Shown piece by piece: positions 43,755 to 55,859 of a stretch of DNA of 64,000 nucleotides. The notes beneath the pieces were generated by a model that saw only the letters and a program-made list of their open reading frames with translations, had not been told where the DNA came from and did not search any database. The stretch is from contig CM065884.1 of NCBI GenBank assembly GCA_033439255.1, positions 372,001 through 436,000 on the forward strand. The letters are read 5' to 3'. The position numbers and the translations under genes are program-made. Source of the stretch: Hericium rajendrae (taxonomy: Eukaryota; Basidiomycota; Agaricomycetes; Russulales; Hericiaceae). Within the stretch, counting starts at the first letter, position 1; each line of letters opens with the position of its first letter.

Positions 43755-46700
43755 AACCGCATCTTCGTCGGAAACTGGGCGGGCGAAGGTGTCGGGGACC
43801 GGGCACAAGTTCGACCCTAACTCGAAGGGGGCGGGAAAGCCTGTATCGCTGGAGTAAGTAATACGACACACGGACCATGCAGAGCACGGCTCACCAGCGA
43901 TACCCCTTCCAGGATATGGCCGCCCCGGAGGCCGGGAGCCTGCGCAACTGCGATATACACGGAAGTGATGCCAGCGCGATGGCCACCACGAGTAGAGAGC
44001 GCAGCGCCGACCGCAAGGCTGCCATCTTCAGCGCGACTGGGAGGAGGTATCGACGAAGGCATCCGCCCGATCACGCAAGTGACGTCCTTGTCGGCCACAA
44101 CGAACGGGTGCGGCGACGCCGTCTACATGACAGCCCGCTTTGGAAGAATGATGTTGATCGCCACGCCCCATGATTGCGGGCGTCATTGTCAAATTAGGTC
44201 GCGTCGCACAAGGTGTACCTCACACTGCATAAAATGCCCTTCGCACCGCGGCCTCCAGCGGGGCGACTCGCATGACGGACGCGGGAAAGCCGGCGGGAAA
44301 CAGGATTGCGGGCCAAGTCATCTACTTGACGATGATGCCCTTGGCTTACAATTAAAGCGTCGGTGCGATGAGGACACCGCACGAGTCTGGGCTAGTAGAA
44401 GTGACAGGAATTCGCAGGCAGTGAACCCGAGGCAGCATTGGGAGCGGTAGCTGTCCCAAGCGCACGCGATAGGCGTAGGGACGGGGTGCGCCAAGGCAAC
44501 AGCAACGCAAACGGCAGTGAGGGAAGAGCACAGCAGGAATAAAGAACGTAAGTGACACTGTCTGTACAGTGGGAGCTGCCTTGCTCACCTCTCTAGCCCC
44601 GTTTAACAGCATGTTCGGCAGGACATCATGAGCGAGTCTGCATCCCACTTGCGCAGAGGACGATGCAAGGGTGGGGCGGACATGGAGCGCTCACGACAGG
44701 ACATAGGCACAGCAGCTCACTCGCTCGAGATCGCAAACGCTGCACGCATCGGCGTCCCATCGACATCAGTGAATACGGACAACATAGATTGGCCCCTCAA
44801 CCATGGGCTACTGCTAGCCGCGGAGGTCTGGGCCCCTCAAAAATCGAACGGGTGACACGTGAGCAATGTATCCACCTCCGATGATGCTGAATAGACTCGC
44901 ATGTACATGTAGAAGATGCGATCCGAGCGTCAATGAATGCGAGACGACGCGCATGCTGGGCTGCGCCCAACACATTTTGGCAACGAAAAACATGCGTTTC
45001 TGTGCATCCAAGTCAGCATGAAAATTCTCCGGCTAAATGTAACTAAAGCGACTCACAGACACGCCAAAACACATTGTACGGACCCAGAGCCAAGCGCAAA
45101 ACGCATTAGGTGGGCTGCGCCCACCTCCCGTCAAGTGAAACGTGAGCGTCGCATTGACGTTCACTCCGTGGACTCTGCTCGATCGACCAGTAGGCCACTC
45201 GGCGCGGGCCATTGGATCTTGGGATTCTGCGGCGAAAAACCGATGTTTCTGGGCATCCCGGTGAGCATCAAAATACCTCGGCTAATGGCATCTGCAAACG
45301 ACTCACAGGAACGCAAAATCATGTCCTGCAGTCCCGAAAAACCATGCCGCGAATGGGTATGACCTGCTGCGAGGGAAAGCACGCGCTGGGGCTACGCACA
45401 GCGCTCTCGACGTCCACATCGACACTTGGGGAGCGGCGGCGTGCGTCGGGCTTCGCCCGACTCCCGTCCATGCAGTCAGCAACGACGGGGCGCCGTCGCT
45501 GGTGAATTCGAATGCATATCCTATGGGCACGGTCGCCGCTCGGTGCGGGCCTTGGAACCTCAGAAAATCGGCCACAAAATCTGCATTTTTCGGTATCTAG
45601 GTGAGTACCATTCGAACTCGTTGACTTCGCGATAAAAACTCACTTCTTTGCATCCACGGCCCTCTCCCGAAGGTATAGGTAACACGAGAGACGGGGATCG
45701 CGGGGCTGCGTCCCGCTCTGACCTAGCGCCCGTCTGCGACGTGGACAATAGCGGAGATCCGACGCTGTCGACCACGAGGCCTTCGCATTTGGGAGGCACG
45801 TTGCCGCTCGCCGCGGAGGCCTGGGGTCCAGATTTTCCAACGTACAGTATACGGTTTCTGGCGATGTAGGTCAGTATTTATTCGCCTCAGTGAATACGCG
45901 TACGACGGACTTACAGGAGACGCAGACAATGTCGGATCTCGCGCTGGGCTGCGCGCAGCGCTCATCGACGTCAGCGGGCGCCCGCTGACGTCGACTTCGA
46001 AGACTTGACTTCCCAGCGCACGTTGCCGCTCGCCGCGGGGGCCTGGACCTCGCGGTTTCGGAGCGATGAAATGTACGTTTCTGGAGCTTCAGGTCAGCCT
46101 CATTTCGTCCCGGCTACCTAGTAGGAGGCACTCACCTTCGAGAAAGATACAACCATGTAGCGCGCTCTGGGCTGCGCCCAGAGCTCGCCAGTGGAATGCT
46201 GATGCTGACTTCGTCTGCTTCACTCTAGGTACCCGCCCGCCGCTCGCCGCGGGGCTCGAAGCCTCGGAGAATTGGCGCCAAAACTCGGCTATCCTGCAAG
46301 ACTCTGTGGGTCTCGAAAAACATTGAATGACGACTGTACAGAACACTTACGAGCGCGCAGATGGCAGCAATGCCAACGTGCAAATCTGACAGCAGTATCC
46401 TGCTCTTTCGGTGTGCAGGTGAGTTCTTATGCAGCCTCGATAAACAGCAGCGGTACTCACTCATCAAAGGCCCTCATGCGTGCCGACGGATCACGTCCAC
46501 GCCCGCGCGAAGAGCGTCGCGATAGCACGATCCCCTCCCGGACTGATGCGGCATGACGCAGTGCAGGGAGCCAACGCGCTTCGCGCAGTGTCGCCGTTGC
46601 GGCGGCCATACGGTCGGGTCGTGGCATCACGGAGGACGAGGCGGCAGGAGGAACGTGCGTGTCCGTGGTGAGGAGCGAGGTGGAGCCGGTGGGCGGGTTG

Positions 46701-47230
46701 AAAGGCGCGGGCGAGGGCGTGGGGCTGAAAAGCGTCACGGCGGCTGAATGCGGGCTGTGAAGTTGGAAGGCGTCGTCGAGTTGGGCGGCGAACGCTGGGA
46801 GTCCGGTGTCGCCGAGATCATGTCCGATGGTAACGAGCGTCGGTGTTCCGGCTTGGAGGTGTGATGGCTGGTTGAAGGAAGACTAGACGGCAGGTCATTC
46901 GACATGGGTGTCGCTGAGAAGCATAACGCAGCATACTCACCTTGAAGTTGGCTGAAAAGAAGGCTGATCGTGCTACGCTGCTCAGAAACATCTTGAGGGT
47001 TGTCGAGGTCTTGCGACACACCGGTCGGGATGAAAAATCGTCTCTGGGAGAGCAGTAGAAAAGCCTTGCCTTCAACATGCCTGGGCGCATGCACACGGCC
47101 CGATGACGAGCGCGGACACGCGCAGGTAGGCTCAGGCGAACAGGGAAGGGGGGTCTGCGCGGGCAGCGCGCATCGCCGGCACATGCTGGCAGGCGCGAGC
47201 AAGCGCACACATCTGACGTCTCGTGCGCAC
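43422..47230 (-). other. Segment replacing gene X body; contains a minus-strand gene or decayed gene
   Basis: About 3.8 kb between the truncated gene X start and the minisatellite upstream of gene Y. On the minus strand an open exon (46461-46886, reading QAGTPTLVTIGHDLGD and AARWLP-like segments) is bounded by good splice sites: GTGAGT/CTAG at 46887-46949 and GTGAGT at 46460. Downstream come the periodic intron units described separately. Frames connect between some exons (46136-46293 into 45915-46080 into 45644-45857), but TGA stops break them. No family is recognised. Confidence 0.5.
45000..46460 (-). repeat. Array of diverged exon-intron modules
   Basis: Seven intron-like segments of 55-63 nt lie on the minus strand: 46400-46460, 46294-46350, 46081-46135, 45858-45914, 45581-45643, 45249-45306 and 45000-45056. 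Each has a GTGAGT or GTAAGT donor and ends NNCAG or NCCAG; most have a CTGAC/CTCAC branch-like box 12-20 nt before the acceptor, and most are followed by AAAC. The intervening units share a CCGCGGCGAGCGGCAACGT core and a self-complementary TGGGCGCAGCCCA-type box. A degenerate eighth unit with a GC donor may lie near 44855-44900. Confidence 0.7.
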
Positions 47231-47450
47231 ACATCTGACGTCTCGTGAGTACTCGCAAATCGTGTCTCGCATATCGCGTCTCGCATATCGCGTCTCACGT
47301 CTCGCGTCTCGCGTCTCGCGTCTCGCGTCTCGCATATCGCATCTCGCGTCTCGCAGCATCTCGCGTCTCGCATTTCGTATCTCTTCAAAGTCCCGCATCT
47401 GACGTCTCGTGAGTACTCGCGTATCGCGTCTCATGTAGTCTCACGTCTCG
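47225..47450. repeat. GAGACGC/GAGATGC minisatellite (copy near gene Y, plus strand)
   Basis: Dense 7-9-bp units such as CGCGTCTCG and CGCATATCG directly upstream of gene Y. The matching array lies at 60975-61295 beside the other gene Y copy. Confidence 0.85.
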
Positions 47451-47554
47451 TGCAGTTGCTCGTCGCGTCTCGTCAATCTTTCAATCTTTCCTCGCGGATT
47501 GTCACGGCTTCCTCCTCTGGTGCTACACCGCCGCAGCTTTTCATCTGCAACTTC

Positions 47555-48118
47555 ATGCCGCGCGCCCGCAAATTCTTCGACACAGTGGTGGCATTCTTCG
47601 CAACGCTGGCCGGCTGTGGTGTCAGCACCGAGGAGGATAACTACGTTCAGCAAGTCTTGCAGGAGGGCGAAGATGGAATTGATCGGATGACAATCCCCAT
47701 GATAGTGTAAGTGTTCCAGCTTCTCCGCTCTGCTCGCGTTGAACACGATATGCCTAGGATCACACCACCGGATGCTGATCCTGTTCTATGGGTTGAATGC
47801 GCCATAGCTCGAGCAAACGCCCCGGCGTCACACATTCCGATCCCAAACGGTGGATTCACGTCGGCAAGGAGGGCGCGACAAGTCTTACAGGAGGTATTCG
47901 ATGGTATGGAACGTGTAGTCGCTGAAGCGGCTGTGCTTGCGCAGGAGGGGATGGAACAGACGATGGCCGAAGTCCGCCAAACATTGGTAGTCGTGCAAGA
48001 ACAACAGGTAATTCAGCAGGAAATGATCGCGAGCACCATTGCTGGGATAATAGAGTCCATGCGCGACAATTCGGATGGTTCGGAGGAGGGCGAGGAAGGG
48101 AATACTTCGAGTGAATGA
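47555..48118 (+). CDS. Gene Y, copy 1: small protein with coiled-coil and acidic tail
   Basis: Exons 47555-47706 and 47758-48118 are separated by a 51-nt intron and encode 170 residues starting MPRARKFFDTVVAFFATLAG. The middle has a conserved IPIPNGGFTSARRARQVLQE block. Residues about 110-150 form a long Ala/Gln/Glu-rich heptad-like helix (VVAEAAVLAQEGMEQTM, then VVVQEQQVIQQEM). The tail is acidic (SEEGEEGNTSSE). The intron position and coding length are identical in the inverted copy at 60336-60899, which supports a real gene. Family not recognised. Confidence 0.75.
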
Positions 48119-48618
48119 AGACGATGAAGGGCGCGGTCGATGGTTATGCTATTTTCTTGTTGTTTTCTTGTTGTAATGTGATCTATTGTGATCTAACTGT
48201 CATCCTTTGAAGTCACACAATGTAGCTGAGTAATGTATCGAATGTAATTGTCATTATATAGTTCGTATGTAGAACGTAGTCGTCATTATATAGTTCGTAA
48301 GTAGTCGTTCTTACAATATGTTCCAAATTATCAAGTAAATATACTAACTATCTGTTCCACACGCAACGCGGCCTACGTTTGTCGCCGTCAGTCATCATCC
48401 AATGCGCTGTACTCGAGTACGTATATCTCTGTGCATTTCTTTCCAGAATCAATTACATGCAGCCCTCGTACCAATTTCTCCGCATCATCTTGTGTGACTA
48501 TACTAATACATGATACTCTAAAATCCTACCCCACAGTGCTTGCAGCGTGGGCGCCGATTGATCTGATCAACCAAATATGACCAAAGCCTTGGGCGCCGTC
48601 CCGATCCCTACTACACGC
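48119..48618. other. 3' flank of gene Y, no gene recognised
   Basis: AT-rich sequence shared with the other module copy up to about 48345 (ends near AAGTAAATATACT), then unique sequence. Confidence 0.55.
48237..48300 (+). repeat. Two copies of a 32-34-bp tandem repeat
   Basis: Unit GTAGTCGTCATTATATAGTT with variable joins. The homologous array downstream of the other gene Y copy has four units (60107-60242). Confidence 0.75.
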
Positions 48619-48686
48619 CCGGACGGCCGGACGACTGGACGATCGGACGATTGGACTGGACGATCGGACGATCGGACGGCCGGACT
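48619..48686. repeat. CGGACGATC minisatellite
   Basis: Imperfect tandem CGGACGATCGGACGATT units; reverse-complement form of the array at 17229-17302. Confidence 0.75.
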
Positions 48687-48977
48687 TTCCAATTCCCGTT
48701 TGCTCTCCATGTTTCGTCCTAACCTATTCTTTCGCTTTGGCCGTCTTTGGTTGTATAACCTTCGCCGCGCAATCTGTAGACTCAGCTTGCGTCCGCCTCT
48801 CCACAGCATCCGACACGTTACATATTGTTTCGCACCGCACGTCATCCCGCTCTGCGAATGTACGGATGTCTTTCCTGCATCCGCCACTCCCGACGATCCC
48901 CTCTGCAGCACATTCTGCGTTGTGGGTGACCGTATAACCACGGTCAGTTCTCTGTGCAGTTCTTCGTCCCCATCTAC

Positions 48978-49682
48978 TGCCATGTCTTCTGCTCTGGTCA
49001 GCAGCAATTCCGGTCTCTACGCTGCCCATCACACGGTGGTGAAAACTTCCGGCTCGAACGGACCGGGAACACCTTTCTATGTGTATAGCTTGCAGTCTCA
49101 GCCATCTGCCAACAACGGTACGCCGATGGACGGGACCGTGCGTGTGTATGCACTACCCTTTAGCCAGCCTTTTGTCAGATGGCACGGTCGTATAAATCGT
49201 GGGGAAGGTGCATATCGCTACAGAAATCGGCGGCGCCATGCTGGAGCCGATTTATCTCATTCCTTACCCTGGCAATTCTGAAGATGATGGGTACGAGGCT
49301 GCCATTCCCGGCATGGATGGCACTTAATGCTCTCCAGATTAGGGACTGTGATCCAGAACGGCCCATGCAACTTCGCGCTCTGCGTGTCGGAAGTATTTGC
49401 GCGGTGGTATGTACACATACATCATTGGGTGCGTGCTTCTTTTCTTATCGGTTTCGGGAACTAATGCGGCCATGGGCAGATGTTTCGACGATGCTGTGCT
49501 CTGGCAGCGCACGAAGCCGCCTAGTGCTGGCCATCGGGGTGCTGTTATTGGCGGAGAGGTGGAATTGCAGACTGTACAGATAGAACGGCGTACCCTGTCC
49601 GTTTGAACACGGAGTTTTCATCACCGTGTGACGAGCAGCGTAGAGACCAAATTTGCCGCTGACTAGAGCAGAAGTCATGGTA
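48978..49682. repeat. Diverged inverted duplication of a protein-coding fragment
   Basis: Plus-strand 48978-49240 (SSALVSSNSGLYAAHHTVV, FSQPFVRWHGRINRG) is homologous to minus-strand 49445-49682 (TSALVSGKFGLYAARHTVM, HGRISSRNR). The arms are separated by about 200 bp. Both frames are fragmentary. I do not recognise the family; it recurs beside Helitron-like sequence here. Confidence 0.6.
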
Positions 49683-49763
49683 ATGGATGGGAATTGAGGA
49701 CAGCATAGTCCACCCACCAGGGTTTTATGGTCAAAAAAGGTGAATATGACCTGAAAATGATCG

Positions 49764-50147
49764 TTGGATATAGCGGATGCGCAGGGTCGTATATCAGCAA
49801 AGAAAACTTGTACGTTCCAAGTGTGGAATGACGCCTGGCATATGGTCAAATTGATATTCATCTTTGCGTCCCTCGAAATGACTCACACGTTCCCTGACTT
49901 CAGAAGGGGCCTACCTGAGTTCTTTGCTATTCAGGGCAAGGTATATTACCATGTGCGCTGCAACACCGCAACTCTGCAACTCGGAGTCGCTGGATTCTCC
50001 ATCACGGTTACATGTCTCGATGTTTCTATCAGCTCCTCTAGCCTGTGTGAGCTATATGCAATCCGCCGCTCGACTACTCCAATTTGGAATGCCGAGGATC
50101 CCGTATTCGCTGCTTTCGTCGATCAAATTGGCGACGGCGCTGGGTAG
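49764..50147 (+). pseudogene. Degenerate ORF, possibly Helitron-associated
   Basis: A frame with FPDFRRGLPEFFAIQGKVYY suggests a segment of a larger transposon protein (a Helitron-associated domain just ahead of the helicase remnant). It is broken by stops on both sides. Assignment is tentative. Confidence 0.3.
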
Positions 50148-50252
50148 AATGTCGACCTTCGCTTTCTGCCAACATGCTCTACTACAAACGATCCCCTTGA
50201 CTTTGTCTTCCCTGGCACTACTGTTATTGACCCCATGTCTGCTGTCCGCCAA

Positions 50253-50500
50253 TAAATCCTGGCCGTGACCAGTGAACAGGCCGAGTATTGCAACAGCATC
50301 ATCCTAGATCGTGTGCCAGCTGCCGCAAGGACTTATCTCGCTGCCGACTCACTGAAGGAAGCAGATGGCGCCGGCATGATTTGCTTCGAACCTGTTCTGG
50401 ATTATATCGCCCGTCGATCGACCCAACCGGGTTTGCTACACCACACCCTCACGCACGAAACGGCTGTGTCTTGTTATTGGACACATACCACGTGTTGACC
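50253..50500 (+). pseudogene. Helitron PIF1-like helicase remnant
   Basis: Reads ILAVTSEQAEYCNSIILDRV, then RTYLAADSLKEADGAG and LDYIARRSTQPGLLHHTL. This is the segment of Helitron/PIF1-type helicases between the NxxVxxIN-like strand and the HxLxLK motif. A TAA directly precedes it and the frame ends soon after, so only a fragment survives. Confidence 0.7.
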
Positions 50501-50718
50501 TCAATTTCCTTTGAGGGGTGTTCGCCGGAAACCAGAGGTGTAGCGCTTGCTTAGGTTCTGAGTCATTGCCAATGCCAGAGTCGTATACGACTATATGAAT
50601 CAAATGATGTACGGCTCAGACTTGCAATCGCGGCCTCGTGAGGCAAGAACGAGGGTTGATGAGTTGAGCTGCTATCAATATTTGTCTGCATGCACTCACG
50701 ACTGGAGGAAATATAACC

Positions 50719-52152
50719 CTACGATAAGCCAACGCGCTTCCTGACTTCCTGAATCGTGGTATCTGAGATCTCCCTGGCCTTCGCCGCACCCTCCTCCTCC
50801 ACGCGCTGTAGATACGCCTTCTCCTCCTTCAGCCTCAAGTACTTGTCCCTCGGGCCGCTCAGCGCCACCTCAACGGCCTCCACCACATCCGCCTTGAGCT
50901 CCCCGTGGTTGCGCCCCTCATACCGCGCCGCGACCGCATGCACGTCCTCGTCCGCGCACGCCGCGAGGATCGCGAGCAGGTTCGACGTGCCGGGGCGCGC
51001 GGCGGGGTCGTACGCGACGCCGCGGATCGAGTCGGTCGTCGCGCCGCGGATCTTCGCGCGGATCGAGTCGGGCGTGTCGGTCAGCACGATGCGCGAGTTG
51101 GCGTCGAGCGCCGATTTAGACATTTTGGCGGAGGGGTCTTTGAGGGAGAGGATGCGCTTGGATGGAGCTGGGTGTGCGTTAGTAGGCGCGCCCGGCTTGG
51201 AAGGTAGGTGCTTACTGGTCATGTACTCCGGGAGCGGGAAAAGTCGAGAGGACCCTTTGTATGCGCGATTAAACAGGTCTGCGATGTCTCGCGTTAGTTC
51301 AAGGTGCTGTTGTTGGTCGTCTCCAACAGGCACATGCGTCGCTCTGGGGATATTGTCAGCATCACGACGCGGTTCCAATAGAATAGACGCACTTGTACGC
51401 AAGGATGTCTGCAGCTTGGAGGACCGGATATGTAAATAGACCGGTATTGAGCATAGAGTCATCTACTTCCGACTCGTCATTGGCGTTGCGCGAGACTGCT
51501 AGTCTGCTCTGTGACTCTTATAAGCAATTCTTTTTTGCAGAGATAACACGAATATACCTTCCAGGTCGTCATGCGCTTTAACCTCCCGGTCGGGGTAAGA
51601 CAGCTCAAGATCCACGCCAACTCTGCGTGATTTTGGACCTGCAGCACGCGTTATTATAATCCTCATCCAGATACAGCATACATCACTTACATGGTCCTGG
51701 TGAAACAATATTGATCTCTCTGGATCAATTCCCACCGCCAGAATCACAGCCAGCATATCCATGCGTGCTGCTAACAAGGCTTTCGGGTCCTGCGGCAGGG
51801 TGAGCGCGTGCCAGCCGACGACGGAGAAGATGAGCTGGTCCTCTGGCGCTGCATCGCGCTGAAGTTTCACCCAGTTCGCGAGGGCGCCGAAGTAGTTCCC
51901 TAGCTGAAATATACCGTGGTTAGGTCGTTCCGAATCAATATCATGAACACGTTACCGTACATGAGGTATGCCAGTGGGCTGGATGCCCGAGAATACGACG
52001 CGGGGCTTGCGCGCAACTTGTCTGCTCGTTTCGTCTAAACGAGGGTGTCCTGTGTGTAGCCTTCTTAATCTATTCGTGCCGTGCGCCGTGCGCTGCTGCA
52101 AGTTCCAGGCAGAATGGAGGGCCTGCAGTCGCGGTTTGGGACAAGAAAACAT
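50719..52152 (-). CDS. MSW1: Tryptophanyl-tRNA synthetase, mitochondrial type
   Basis: Multi-exon class I synthetase. The start is MFSCPKPRLQALHSAW, a presequence-like N-terminus. The nucleotide-binding signature SGIQPTGIPHVGNYFGALAN spans the junction near 51905-51955 (PTGIPHVGN replaces HIGH). DMLAVILAVGIDPERSILF, PVGDDQQQHLELTRDIA and the KMSKS loop (PSAKMSKSALD, about 51110) follow. The C-terminus reads IRGVAYDPAARPGTSNLL and ends EVRKRVGLS. It charges tRNA-Trp with tryptophan in the mitochondrion. Length fits the family. Confidence 0.93.
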
Positions 52153-52304
52153 CAAGGACGCGATTCAAACTCAGCCGTAGACGCGTCTCTGCTCTAAATC
52201 ACTCCTACTGACTACTCTGGATTTCAGGACTGCTTTGCTTTCTGGTACAATCGCACCTTTTGGTATCGAGGACAGCAAGAGGATCGGGAGAGACGGGAAT
52301 CGCC

Positions 52305-55300
52305 ATGTCTGGTTTGCCAGGAGGGGATGACTTCGTCGACGTCACGGAGCTCTTCGAGGTTGCCTCACAAGGTACGCATTCAAGTTTTCAGTTGTATGTT
52401 TCCTTATGGAGCTGTCGAACAGATATGGAGCCTGGGAGCTTCATCCTAACGGATAGTTTCACGCTGCTCGACTCGATGAGCGCGCTTGAGGTACGTGGCC
52501 GAGTGCAATAGAGCAGTCCTTGTACCGACATACTCGGGCAAGATCGGCGAGCCTCGGATGGATACTGGCATGGTCCTCGACTCAGCACGGCGTCCGCCAT
52601 TCGAACCGCTCGCGCCGCTTCTCCCCTCAGAGCTCTGCTACATCCTAGACCGGTCCTTTTCCGCTGAGGTGAATGAGCTGAGCGGTCCGTTTTCCTTTCT
52701 CTCGAGCGCGTGTCCGACGATGTATCCTTTCTTCTTAGATGGAATGGCACGCGGGATACCAGCTTTCACAGACTGTCTTCACGCTGCTATATGTCCATGA
52801 ACTCACGGCGATCAACCCGGAGGCAGCTGCGCTGCAGCGTATCCGTGTGCACGACCCCGCGCGGCCGATGGCCCTCGTCACGGTAGTGCTGAGGGCAGCT
52901 GTACTTGGCTTGCTTAAATGTTGCGATCTGGCGTGGCGGGAACTCTCACGCGGCAGAGTTTTTGACGTTAGTTCATCTAATTTCATTTGCAAACCTCGAT
53001 AGTCATTGATATCATGCTCCATCTAGACGGAGGATTGGCAGTCCGAGAAAAGCGGCGTGTCTCTTATCGAGGGTATACCCGTCGGAAGCGTTGTTCTGCG
53101 ATTAGAAGAGGCTTGTATTTGGCTCTTGAGAGCTGAAAATCGTAGGTTATGTCGCTTCCTGCAGGGATTGTGCTTATGACTTGCAGACAACCTCCCACAC
53201 AAGGTCTCCCTATACAACAGGATCATGCTACGAAAGGTGAGTTTGGTCGACTTATCATCCATATTCTGGCTAATATCAGTCCAAAGACATTATTAGAACT
53301 CTTTAATCTCAACGTTTTTAGGGATAGATCACGATTCCAACGCCTTATCTCTGATGCCCGTTTATACCTGCGATATATCCGCGAAGATCCTGCTCCAGCG
53401 GACTTTCCTACAAACTCCCCTGCATTTCTCGCGTTTGATCCCTATGTTACACGGAGACTGAACAGTTCCATGCCCCTGCGCATCGTTCCATTACCTCCGC
53501 AAGAACAAACGTGGCAATCATTAGAGGGCCTGCTTGACGGCCTAGATGACCTTTGCCGCTTATCGTCGGCCTCATCATTTCATACTTGGAAGGTGAGAGT
53601 GTATGCTTCCTCGGTATCCAAGCTCGATCTCAGCTCTCGTTCAGATAGTAGGCAGTCTCCACTCTACAACGAAACCAATCGAAAAAAGACTGCCATATCT
53701 GCGCTCCTTAGCTCAAGTATGTCGGCGATACTTCTCTCCTCGAAGCCATGACCCATCCACTGTAGTCAGCGTTTTTCGACGGCTCGCGCATCGTGGGTGA
53801 CTTGCCAATCAAATGGCTCGTGGAGCGCTTCTTTGCAGAGACTCTGGCTCTGTCCTACAGCAGGATCACCTCAGTAATCGTGGAGAAATGGAAAGGCGAC
53901 GAGCCACCACACTTTAGAGATATGGAGCAGCGACTGAAGCTGGTATGCATCCTCATTCATATCGCCATTCTTTCGCTCAAGCTCTCGCAGGTAATTATTA
54001 ATCTCGTGCGGTCCACCTGGTCCAATGGTCCAAGAAGACGGAGACATCTCTCGAAATCCCTATATGAATGGCATCTGCTTTATGACGAGCTGGTGCGGCT
54101 CACTGGCGATCTGGACAGCGATGTAACCCCCCTTTGTCAGTGCCTTTGATCAATGAGCTGAGCCATATATCCAGGACCAAGAGGAACTTGCCATGATGAA
54201 TGTTGTCCCAAAAGCGGCCCTAACCTCGAGGCTCAACATCATCCGCGAAGTCATATTTACTGGGTTCCAGATGGAGTTGTACGTCCCCGACGAGCGGCCG
54301 TTTGCATACTGGTATGCGGCGCAAGTCATTCAAATCCATCTGTCGGTGCTTGACGAGGTCGAGACCATCGTTTCGAAAGGTAAGGCCCTGTCCCTTCAAG
54401 CACGCGGGCCTTGTGCTGTTGAGCTGATTTGATGCAGATGACATCGTCCGGAGTGAGCATCATGTCCAGCGGTCTTTCCTCTCGGCCTTAAGAGCGATGT
54501 GCATGGGAATGTTTGCAGTGCGTGATATTTTTCGAGTAAATCCCCGTAACTAATACTTATTTCAGATCACGCTTCCGAACATTGGATCCTCTGGCGAGCG
54601 ACTGGTGCTGAACCTGAAACGGAGATACAAATGGGCATTCCGACCTGAGTACGGTCATATAGGTACACCCGCGATCGGTCATCCGAATCCATCAAAGTTC
54701 CTTAAAGATTGCGACGCCTTGCTGCGCGTGAGTGTGCCTTCTCATATCTGATACCATGGTGCTTATGCACATACAGGACGAGACGTCCTCTCCCTCCGCC
54801 GCATTTTTGCAAGCAAAAGAATATTTCGCAGAGATCCTTGCAGATCCGACTCGATCTGGGTGGGCGGGCGATTGGCATGCTGAACGGCTGGTGGTACGTC
54901 CACCGCGCTAGTGCATGCCATTATCACATCTAACCCATCTTGACAGTTCATTCGCGAGCTCTCTGAGATGGCGGATCGGCTGTCGACCGTCGCCCCATCG
55001 AGAACTGCCGATATACCCTCATTCGACCAGTCGATGCTCGACTGGGAAGCGAAGCGCCATCGCTGGTTTCCGGGTGTGCGGGAGTCTGGTGGCAGCTGAC
55101 CGTGGTGGTCTCATGAATACTGAAGCTTGTCAATATGTGCATAACTTAGTCGGGATGGAATGCGTAGACTGCATGCCGGTGAAAACTGGTGTCAAGCACA
55201 GATACGCGGTACTCTCCCAGGCGCCAGGTTGCGCAGGCTAAGTATGAAGGGCGGTCGTTCCTGCTTATGAGGTGAGCTGGATGGCTGACTAGTGGAGGAT

Positions 55301-55851
55301 GCGGTTGTCTCAGCAGGATTATCTGAAATGTTGCTAAGCTTGTGGTCAGCATGGTGAGGTTATGACCAATGTCGCTTCGGATTCTTGCAGATATAGAACA
55401 CGAGCTGATGAATGCTCGGCCCTCGGGCTCCCTCGAGCTTTACATATTAGAAGTACCTCTCCGTGTCCCACATATCGAAATGCGACGACTGGAAAGGTCC
55501 ATAAGAACTCGACGAGGTGAGCAATATCGAGCAGTATTGCGTGCCCATTCGACTAATCAGTTGATAGATTTGCCGACGTCCACGGCGGCCTTACCAGAGC
55601 GGCAGGCTATGCCAGACGTTGTTCTCCAACGTCTGCCACGTACTGCAAGACTTCTTAGCGACCCCTCGACGACTTGTCGTAAAATGACAAATATATTCAA
55701 AGTCTATCTGTTATGCAATTCTATTTTTTGTCTTGCAGATGCAGACTGCGGTATGTCAAATGAATTGGTCATCTCGCCTTGGCTGCGTTTGACTTCGATA
55801 GAAAATTTCCTCCTGATCATCTACGACGGCAGCAGGCAGGTGGACAGATGA
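52305..55851 (+). CDS. NAA35: NatC N-terminal acetyltransferase auxiliary subunit (NAA35/MAK10)
   Basis: Multi-exon gene starting MSGLPGGDDFVDVTELFEVA. The N-terminal Mak10 signature is clear: SFTLLDSMSALE, then IGEPRMDTGM, the membrane-proximal WHAGYQLSQTVFTLLYVHEL and a segment reading LKCCDLAWRELSRGRVF. Middle exons cover 53.1-54.7 kb (RMILRK-like, PMALVTVVLRA, LPIKWLVERFFAE). A late block LEVPLRVPHIEMRRLERSI near 55445-55505 is also typical. NAA35 anchors NatC (NAA30/NAA38) to ribosomes for co-translational Met acetylation. The 3' exon structure is uncertain and the stop could lie between 55.75 and 55.85 kb. Confidence 0.88.
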
Positions 55852-55859
55852 TCAGATGG

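Noticed and set aside
45000-46460. Reading the periodic introns on the plus strand
   Set aside because: Plus-strand GTGAGN/GTCAGN sites lack matching AG acceptors at consistent distance, while the minus strand gives donor, branch-like box and acceptor in order in nearly all units.
46735-47434. Coding frames through the minisatellite (repeated RDARRETRDARR-type peptides)
   Set aside because: Multiple frames are open because the 7-bp unit lacks stops; the peptide pattern is an artefact of the repeat.
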